Source of the DNA: an uncultured Bacilli bacterium
Lineage (GTDB): Bacteria > Bacillota_I > Bacilli_A > RF39 > UBA660
Length of the DNA: 8,700 bases
Direction of reading: 5' to 3'
Assembly: GCA_947589375.1 (NCBI GenBank)
Contig: CANQAO010000045.1
Span: forward strand, 1-8,700
The notes below the pieces were generated by a model. That model was not told the DNA's origin, did no database searches, and saw only the letters and a list, made by a program, of their open reading frames with translations. Shown piece by piece: positions 1-4,033 of this stretch; positions within the stretch are counted from its first letter, which is position 1; the number at the start of each line of letters is the position of its first letter. Position numbers and translations under genes: made by a program.

Positions 1-559
1 CATCACCCATTAAGGCTTTTAAATCGATGACGTTAATTGGCTTAATACCATAATCTTCTTCAAATGTTTTTTCATTATAACGAATATAATCTTTTTGTTT
101 TAAAAGTTTAATATCCACATCAGATGAAATTAATTGTAATAAATCCTTATCACTACTAATAATCGTACCAATAAATTCATCTTCTTCATCACAATATTTA
201 CTAAAGGTCCCAATAATATCATCGGCTTCATAATTGTCAATTTCATAGTATTTAATACCCATAGCCGTTAATAGATTTTTAGCGACTGGAAATTGGATTT
301 TAAGTTCATGAGGAGTTTCAACTCGCCCATCTTTATACACCTCATATTTATCATGCCTAAAGGTTTTACCTTTATCAAAAGCTACTAAAATATATTCAGG
401 ATTTTCCTCACTGATAATTTTATTAATCATATTGGTAAAGCCAAACAAGGCATTTGTCGGAAAGCCTTTACTATTATTCATAAAGTTTCCATTATAAGCC
501 GTGGCATAGTAACTTCTAAATAAAAGATTGTTTCCATCTACTAAAATTATTTTTTTCAT
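1..559 (-). CDS. polA: DNA polymerase I, N-terminal 5'-3' exonuclease part (partial)
   Basis: This is the first 186 codons of a gene that runs off the left edge. I translated it by hand from the ATG at 559. It shows the metal-binding signatures of the FEN/5'-3' exonuclease family: VDGNNLLFRSYY with Asp8, AFDKGKTFRH with Asp62, YEADDIIGT with Glu111, Asp113 and Asp114, and SSDKDLLQL with Asp137 and Asp139, followed by the IDLKALMGD segment. In the cell this domain removes RNA primers and flaps during Okazaki-fragment maturation and repair. In Firmicutes it is normally the N-terminus of PolA, and the YYATAYNGN wording fits PolA of low-GC Gram-positives. A stand-alone exonuclease of about 290 residues cannot be excluded because the polymerase domain would lie outside the window. 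The start is supported by AGGTGAGG (563-570) three bases upstream of the ATG. An extended -10 box lies just before it. Confidence 0.8.
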   Translation of the reverse strand, partial: MKKIILVDGNNLLFRSYYATAYNGNFMNNSKGFPTNALFGFTNMINKIISEENPEYILVAFDKGKTFRHDKYEVYKDGRVETPHELKIQFPVAKNLLTAMGIKYYEIDNYEADDIIGTFSKYCDEEDEFIGTIISSDKDLLQLISSDVDIKLLKQKDYIRYNEKTFEEDYGIKPINVIDLKALMGD

Positions 560-576
560 GTTCCTCACCTATTATT

Positions 577-605
577 ATTGTAACACATCTTAAGCATTTA
601 TTAAA
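577..605 (-). promoter_or_regulatory. probable polA promoter
   Basis: On the minus strand an extended -10 box (TG, one base, TACAAT; hexamer at 577-582) lies 17 bases from a weak -35 (TTTAAT, 600-605). The -10 ends 18 bases before the polA ATG, so the leader would be only about 11 bases, with the ribosome binding site near its 5' end. The -35 overlaps the last codon and stop of the preceding gene. There is no terminator between the two genes, so readthrough is also likely. The call rests on motif matching only. Confidence 0.5.
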
Positions 606-1137
606 CATTTATAAGCTTATAAGTAGTCGTAAAAATTTTATAATTAGTACAATATTCTAAGACAAAACCATTTTCTTTTTTACAAATAATAACACCTATA
701 GTTTCTTTGTGATAAGATTCCTTTATATTTTTATCAGTATACTTCATATAATTTAACACTTGGCCAATATAAGTAGGTTTCATTTCGGTAATTTTTATTT
801 CTTGAATATCTTTTAAGGGTAAAAGCTCTACTATATGACTCCAAGTTAATTGGTGCGGCATTGCCGCACCTTTTTGAATCATCAAATAAAATTGACGCAT
901 TCTTTTTAATGATGAAAGCGTATATCCTTTGCCAAGTTCTTTGGTTAATCTTATAGAATATTCCTTAATAAGCTTGTTACCATATTTAGCTCTTTCTTCC
1001 CCGCCCTGAGCCTCAACAAGTAATTTTCCAACTTCATAATAACTTTCTAAATCATGTTTGTTTTTAGAATAATCTTTAACTTGTTTATAGATTTCATTTT
1101 TAACTAAAATATCTTTAATGTTTTGATAATAATTCAA
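601..1137 (-). CDS. DUF1016 (YhcG-type) paralogue lacking the nuclease core
   Basis: This 178-residue protein is a short version of its upstream neighbour. Residues 1-115 are a DUF1016_N domain, recognisable by YEVGKLLVE, the EERAKYG segment, LTKELGKGYT, LKRMRQFYL and QLTWSH, and are about 89% identical to the neighbour by hand count. Residues 116-178 match only the last part of the nuclease domain (KPTYIGQ, TIGVIICKKEN, VLEY, IFTTTYKL). About 118 residues that carry the catalytic Asp and the Glu-x-Lys pair in the neighbour are absent, so nuclease activity is not expected. The frame is open throughout, which argues against a plain dead pseudogene. I chose the TTG at 1137: AAGGAG (1147-1152) lies nine bases upstream of it, the neighbour starts at the same TTG, and the ATG at 1146 directly abuts the Shine-Dalgarno and could not be used. 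The start overlaps the end of the upstream gene. It could be a DNA-binding or dominant-negative partner of the intact nuclease, which is inference, or a decaying copy. Confidence 0.75.
   Translation of the reverse strand: MNYYQNIKDILVKNEIYKQVKDYSKNKHDLESYYEVGKLLVEAQGGEERAKYGNKLIKEYSIRLTKELGKGYTLSSLKRMRQFYLMIQKGAAMPHQLTWSHIVELLPLKDIQEIKITEMKPTYIGQVLNYMKYTDKNIKESYHKETIGVIICKKENGFVLEYCTNYKIFTTTYKLINV
793..1137 (-). repeat. direct repeat, copy 2 (N-terminal DUF1016 coding half)
   Basis: This is the tandem copy of 1688-2032. Over the first 120 or so bases of the coding sequence I count only about 6 differences by eye, so identity is in the mid-90s per cent. Similarity falls sharply after codon 115. 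Such close direct repeats are open to unequal recombination or gene conversion. Confidence 0.8.
852..875. repeat. intragenic hairpin, copy in the short DUF1016 gene
   Basis: A perfect inverted repeat has arms GGTGCGGC (852-859) and GCCGCACC (863-870) around a 3-base loop, followed on the plus strand by TTTTT (871-875). It lies inside codons 90-96 of the short DUF1016 gene (KGAAMPH). The other DUF1016 gene has the same structure at the same place with a compensating base-pair change. On the plus strand it has the form of an intrinsic terminator and could stop antisense transcription. On the coding strand it has no following U-run. Confidence 0.85.
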
Positions 1138-2032
1138 TTGAATCATCTCCTTCTAACTGATAAGTAGTCGTAAAAATTCTTTCATCACTAACATATTCTA
1201 AAACTAATTTGTTTTCTTTTTTACATAAGATAATGCCAATGGTTTTATCATGGAATGGCTTTTTAATATGCTTATTAACATAATTCATATATTCTTTTAC
1301 CTGAATAATGCCTTCTCTTTTAAACTCACCTATTTTAACTTCTAAAACTATAAAAGAGTTATAATTATAATTAAATAGTAAAAAGTCAATGCGATGATAA
1401 GTGGGTTCTATTTTAATTTTTACTTCATGTCCGATATAAGCAAAACCAATACCTAATTCTTTTAAAAAATTATCCATGTCTTCTAAGATTAATTGATGAA
1501 GAGCATATTCCGTTAATTTAACAGGAATATTTTTGGTTTTAATAATAACCGGATTTTTGATTAAAGTATTTACTTTAGGTTCTTCTAACTCTTCCTTATA
1601 ACCGATTCGTTCATACTCATTATTTTTTATTCTTTCTCTTAATTCTCTTACAGAAAGATTTAACTTTTCAATCATGTAGACATAATATTTAATTTCATCT
1701 ATATTATTAAGTGATAATAATTCGACATAATGACTCCATGTCAATTGGTGCGACAGTGTCGCACCTTTTTGCATAGTTAAATAAAACTGACGCATTCTTT
1801 TTAATGCCGAAGGAGTATATCCTTTACCAAGCTCTTTAGTTAGCCTTAAAGAATACTCTTTAATAAGGTTGTTACCATATTTAGCTCTTTGTTCACCGCC
1901 CTGAGCTTCAACAAGTAATTTCCCGACTTCATAATAACTTTCTAAATCATGTTTATTTTTAGAATAATCTTTAACCTGTTTATAGATTTCATTTTTAATT
2001 AATATATCTTTAATGTTTTGATAATAATTCAA
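1115..2032 (-). CDS. DUF1016/YhcG family PD-(D/E)xK nuclease, full length
   Basis: This protein of 305 residues has the full two-domain layout of the DUF1016 family. Residues 1-105 are the N-terminal helical, probably DNA-binding domain (YYEVGKLLVEAQGG, KYG, LTKELGKGYT, LKRMRQFYL, QLTWSHYVELL). A linker with LSVRELRERIKNNEYER follows at about 126-142. Residues 170-295 are the C-terminal PD-(D/E)xK nuclease domain with FLKELGIGFAYIG, Asp216 in HRIDFLLF, Glu231-x-Lys233 in VLEVKIGEF, and TIGIILCKKEN. The catalytic set looks complete. Between Lys238 and Tyr249 it departs from the usual KPxYxGQ wording. Family members are predicted DNA nucleases often found near mobile elements or restriction loci; the substrate is unknown. 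The start is a TTG at 2032, eight bases after GGGAGG; no better start is in frame. The 3' end runs past the usual family C-terminus and overlaps the next gene's ribosome binding site and start. Its leader can fold into a hairpin that covers the ribosome binding site. Confidence 0.85.
   Translation of the reverse strand: MNYYQNIKDILIKNEIYKQVKDYSKNKHDLESYYEVGKLLVEAQGGEQRAKYGNNLIKEYSLRLTKELGKGYTPSALKRMRQFYLTMQKGATLSHQLTWSHYVELLSLNNIDEIKYYVYMIEKLNLSVRELRERIKNNEYERIGYKEELEEPKVNTLIKNPVIIKTKNIPVKLTEYALHQLILEDMDNFLKELGIGFAYIGHEVKIKIEPTYHRIDFLLFNYNYNSFIVLEVKIGEFKREGIIQVKEYMNYVNKHIKKPFHDKTIGIILCKKENKLVLEYVSDERIFTTTYQLEGDDSIELLSKH
1688..2032 (-). repeat. direct repeat, copy 1 (N-terminal DUF1016 coding half)
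   Basis: This is the upstream copy of the tandem repeat whose partner is 793-1137. Both begin at the TTG start codon and end near the codons for Glu-Ile-Lys (113-115), where the short paralogue jumps into the end of a nuclease domain. Confidence 0.8.
1747..1770. repeat. intragenic hairpin, copy in the full-length DUF1016 gene
   Basis: The inverted repeat has arms GGTGCGAC (1747-1754) and GTCGCACC (1758-1765) around AGT, followed on the plus strand by TTTTT (1766-1770). It covers codons 90-96 (KGATLSH). Compared with the copy at 852-875, the seventh base pair is A-T here and G-C there, so pairing is kept in both. Confidence 0.85.
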
Positions 2033-2035
2033 TTT

Positions 2036-2073
2036 AAAAACCTCCCTTTATAGTAATATACCCTATAGGGAGG
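2036..2073 (-). promoter_or_regulatory. leader hairpin covering the DUF1016 ribosome binding site
   Basis: In the minus-strand leader, CCTCCC (from 2068-2073) can pair with GGGAGG (from 2041-2046), which is the Shine-Dalgarno sequence of the full-length DUF1016 gene. A further TATAG/CTATA helix (2063-2067 with 2049-2053) stacks on it across a 2-base bulge, leaving a 9-base loop. The helix has 11 pairs in all. It is followed by TTTTT (2036-2040) before the TTG start, so the same structure could act as an RBS lock, an attenuator, or both. CCCTATAGGG (2061-2070) is itself palindromic and offers a competing fold. The pairing is seen directly; regulation is inferred. Confidence 0.6.
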
Positions 2074-2104
2074 CCTAATTCCTTCTTTTTTTCTTAAATT
2101 TTTG

Positions 2105-2134
2105 AAAAAAAGCTAACAAAATTTGGTTAGCTTT
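2105..2134 (-). terminator. intrinsic terminator of the merR operon
   Basis: On the minus strand the arms AAAGCTAAC (2126-2134) and GTTAGCTTT (2109-2117) form a 9-bp stem with an 8-base loop. The T-run covers 2105-2111. It lies 56 bases downstream of the stop of the 88-residue gene, so it most likely ends the merR operon and separates it from the DUF1016 pair. Confidence 0.85.
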
Positions 2135-2159
2135 AAGTTTAAATATTTATAAAACCTAC

Positions 2160-2181
2160 TTGTAATATAATTTCATTACAA
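2160..2181. repeat. small inverted repeat in the intergenic gap
   Basis: TTGTAAT (2160-2166) and ATTACAA (2175-2181) face each other across 8 bases, directly after the stop codon of the 88-residue gene. It may be a weak first hairpin before the true terminator. It has no T-run and no visible role. Confidence 0.3.
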
Positions 2182-2189
2182 TTAGTTTT

Positions 2190-2456
2190 TTAATATACAC
2201 CTTTTCTTATCATTTCACGATATCCTGGCCATTCGCCTAGTTTTTTCACATATGATTGTGACTTTCCATGCCTTTGAATTTGAATATTATCAACCATTTC
2301 AATTAAATCTAATGCATCTTTTTGGATATCCTTTGGCAAGACATCAAAAATATCTTCTTGTCTATACCTTTCAGCAATCCCTATGTCTTCGGCTGATAAC
2401 TCTTCATTACGATAACATTTGATTAATAAGGTTCCAATAATTTGCCCATCACTCAT
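2190..2456 (-). CDS. small hypothetical protein (88 aa)
   Basis: I do not recognise this family. The protein is soluble and highly charged, without a signal peptide, membrane segment or cysteine pair; its single Cys is at position 14. It reads as short, probably helical segments rich in Glu, Asp, Ile and Leu, ending in a basic and aromatic tail (KLGEWPGYREMIRKGVY). The start ATG at 2456 has AGGGGG eight bases upstream. It lies 25 bases after the stop of the VirD4-like gene, on the same strand and before a shared terminator, so it is probably the last gene of that operon. A partner or accessory role for the ATPase is possible from position alone. Confidence 0.65.
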   Translation of the reverse strand: MSDGQIIGTLLIKCYRNEELSAEDIGIAERYRQEDIFDVLPKDIQKDALDLIEMVDNIQIQRHGKSQSYVKKLGEWPGYREMIRKGVY

Positions 2457-2481
2457 TTTCTTATCCCCCTAAACTTATTAA

Positions 2482-3543
2482 TTATTGCAAATTTTTTTCA
2501 ATATCAAACACTTCTATTTTATAATTGTTTTCTGGATATTCTATAGATTCTTTGATATCACAAGCATCTTTGGCAATGCATTTTTCCATGTCCTCAACAT
2601 TAACTTTTTCTAAGATATTGGCAAATGTTCTATCAGGATACATTTCTTTTAAATTATTTTCATTACGGGTAGCAATTATAATTTTAATATTTGGAAGCAG
2701 CATATCTAAAAATTGTTTTAAGCTATTAATACTAGGAATAGTTTCTATATTATCTAAAACAACATTGAGTTTAGTTTTATGATCACATGTCACTTCTAAT
2801 ATTTGTTCTATTAATATGTCAGCAATCGTATTTACATTATGCCCTGGTCTTGTCACAATAAATAAAGCCGTTTTCTTTTGACCAAAGTTTTCAATTTCAA
2901 AATCAGTTGTTGATAACATATTTAATAAATCTTGTTTTAAAATATATAATTTTAATTTTTGTGAAGCCACCGATAAAATACTATCTTTAGTATCGGTAGG
3001 CGCAAAAGCAATACTAGATAATGAAACATAAACAGGATCTATCACATCTATTTCTTTTAGATATTTATTTATAACATTATCTTTGTGATTCATAGCATCA
3101 ATGGCAACACTTACACTTCCTAAATTAATAGTGTTGGTTGGGGCTTTTTGAAACAAAAGTAGTGCGAGCCCTACAAATAGTGAGGCTGCGGAATTAGTCC
3201 AATAAGGATCTATGCTTGGATTTTCTTCTTTAAAAATTTCATCACCAATCATTTGAATCAGACTAATGGCTTTATCAATATCCCCATTTTTATAATAGTA
3301 AAGTGGTAAAGTAAGTGGATTATAGCCATGACTTTTTTTAGCATCAGCTAAATTTATTAGTAATATTTGGTAGTCTTTGTCTTTTAAAGCTTTATAAAAA
3401 TTATTATAGTATTCAGCTTTTGAATCCAAAATTAATAAATTTTCTTCTTTCGCAATCATTTTTTCCACTTCATCAAAAAGGATTCCTCTTGTCTTCCCAC
3501 TTTCAGTTTTACCTTCTAATAAAATTGTTTTAACGTCTTTCAT
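2482..3543 (-). CDS. soluble VirD4/TraG-like P-loop protein (T4SS coupling-protein family)
   Basis: The 353 residues align in order with the ATPase core of type IV secretion coupling proteins. Walker A is GKTESGKT at 11-18. LLILDSKAEYY at 37-46 corresponds to the family's DPKGELY. SHGYNPL is at 71-77, DPYWTNSAASLFVGLALLLF at 112-131, SDFDL-like TTDFEIENFGQKKTALFIV at 212-230, and the Walker B region LNVVLDN at 259-265. Three features differ from an active conjugation protein. There are no N-terminal membrane helices, since Walker A begins 11 residues from the start. The Walker B acid pair DE is DN. The usual RGxG...Q segment after it reads NIKIIIATRNEN (285-296). Past about 310 the sequence no longer resembles the family. 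No relaxase or other conjugation gene is nearby. The start ATG overlaps the merR-like stop (ATGA), with GGGAGG seven bases upstream. Nucleotide binding is plausible, hydrolysis doubtful, and the role unknown; a domesticated or regulatory ATPase is inferred. Confidence 0.75.
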   Translation of the reverse strand: MKDVKTILLEGKTESGKTRGILFDEVEKMIAKEENLLILDSKAEYYNNFYKALKDKDYQILLINLADAKKSHGYNPLTLPLYYYKNGDIDKAISLIQMIGDEIFKEENPSIDPYWTNSAASLFVGLALLLFQKAPTNTINLGSVSVAIDAMNHKDNVINKYLKEIDVIDPVYVSLSSIAFAPTDTKDSILSVASQKLKLYILKQDLLNMLSTTDFEIENFGQKKTALFIVTRPGHNVNTIADILIEQILEVTCDHKTKLNVVLDNIETIPSINSLKQFLDMLLPNIKIIIATRNENNLKEMYPDRTFANILEKVNVEDMEKCIAKDACDIKESIEYPENNYKIEVFDIEKNLQ

Positions 3544-3908
3544 TTTCGTTCCTCCCTCGTTAATACTTTTGGTTTATCTACTTTTTCTTGGCTTAAAGTA
3601 GATCTCATCATATCTAATTTTTTTATTTTTCTATTCAAATCATTTTGCGATAATAATAATTCTTCTTTTTTCTTAAGCAAAATTTCGTCAGTTATACTAT
3701 CTTTATATCTGATAATTTCTTCTAAACTAAACCCCACGTCTTTTAAATTTAAAATTAATTTATAATCTTCGAGTTGTCTTTCACTATAATAACGGTATCC
3801 TGTAAATAAATCAATATCATCGGGTTTTAATAAATCAATTTTATCATAATATCGTAAAGTTCTAATTGAGGCACCAGTTAATTTGGCAAATTCGCCTATC
3901 TTATACAT
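3540..3908 (-). CDS. MerR-family transcriptional regulator (short)
   Basis: The protein has 122 residues. Residues 1-70 are a MerR winged helix-turn-helix: MYKIGEFAKLTGASIRTLRYYDKIDLLKP, then the GYRYYSERQLEDYKLILNLKDVGFSLEEI wing and helix region. Residues 75-108 form a coiled coil typical of MerR dimerisation. There is no C-terminal ligand domain such as GyrI-like, and no conserved Cys set for metals, so the signal it senses is not visible. MerR proteins act as dimers on promoters with long spacers, often their own. The ATG at 3908 has AAGGAGG (3914-3920) five bases upstream. The stop TGA overlaps the ATG of the VirD4-like gene, and the coding sequence of its last residues holds that gene's ribosome binding site, so the two are translationally coupled. 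It probably controls this operon. Confidence 0.88.
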   Translation of the reverse strand: MYKIGEFAKLTGASIRTLRYYDKIDLLKPDDIDLFTGYRYYSERQLEDYKLILNLKDVGFSLEEIIRYKDSITDEILLKKKEELLLSQNDLNRKIKKLDMMRSTLSQEKVDKPKVLTREERK

Positions 3909-3939
3909 TATTACCTCCTTATGTTTACTTATTATATAA

Positions 3940-3969
3940 ATTATACCATATATCCCTCCCTTTCAACAA
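3940..3969 (-). promoter_or_regulatory. promoter of the merR operon
   Basis: On the minus strand a perfect -10 TATAAT (3940-3945) is preceded by TGG, an extended -10. Possible -35 boxes are TTGTTG (3964-3969, spacer 18) or TTGAAA (3961-3966, spacer 15). The ambiguous, non-17 spacing is what one expects for a MerR-controlled promoter. I see no clean dyad operator in the spacer. The -10 ends 32 bases before the start codon. Confidence 0.7.
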
Positions 3970-3998
3970 AATAATAACACTCTAGTTAACTAGAGTGT
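3969..3998 (-). terminator. probable polC terminator (perfect 22-bp palindrome)
   Basis: A perfect palindrome at 3977-3998 (half-site ACACTCTAGTT followed by its exact complement) forms a 9-bp stem with a TTAA loop. On the minus strand it is followed by the T-rich tail TATTATTTTG. It sits 36 bases after the polC stop, so a terminator is the simplest reading. The tail is interrupted by A residues, and the palindrome lies only about eight bases upstream of the merR -35, so an operator function is also possible. Confidence 0.6.
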
Positions 3999-4033
3999 CA
4001 ATAGTTTTAAATAAAAAAGATTTTTTTAGTTAT

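Noticed and set aside
1144..1146. ATG as start of the short DUF1016 gene
   Set aside because: It directly follows AAGGAG with no spacer. The TTG at 1137 has nine bases of spacing and matches the paralogue's start.
852..1770. The intragenic hairpins as ordinary terminators of the DUF1016 genes
   Set aside because: The T-run follows on the plus strand, not the coding strand, and both genes continue far beyond. Only an antisense terminator role would fit.
2160..2181. TATAAT on the plus strand within the inverted repeat as a promoter
   Set aside because: There is no suitable -35 and no plus-strand gene follows.
3540..3542. UGA recoded as tryptophan, as in mycoplasmas
   Set aside because: All Trp codons in the long reading frames are TGG, and the UGA sits exactly at an ATGA gene overlap, a normal stop.
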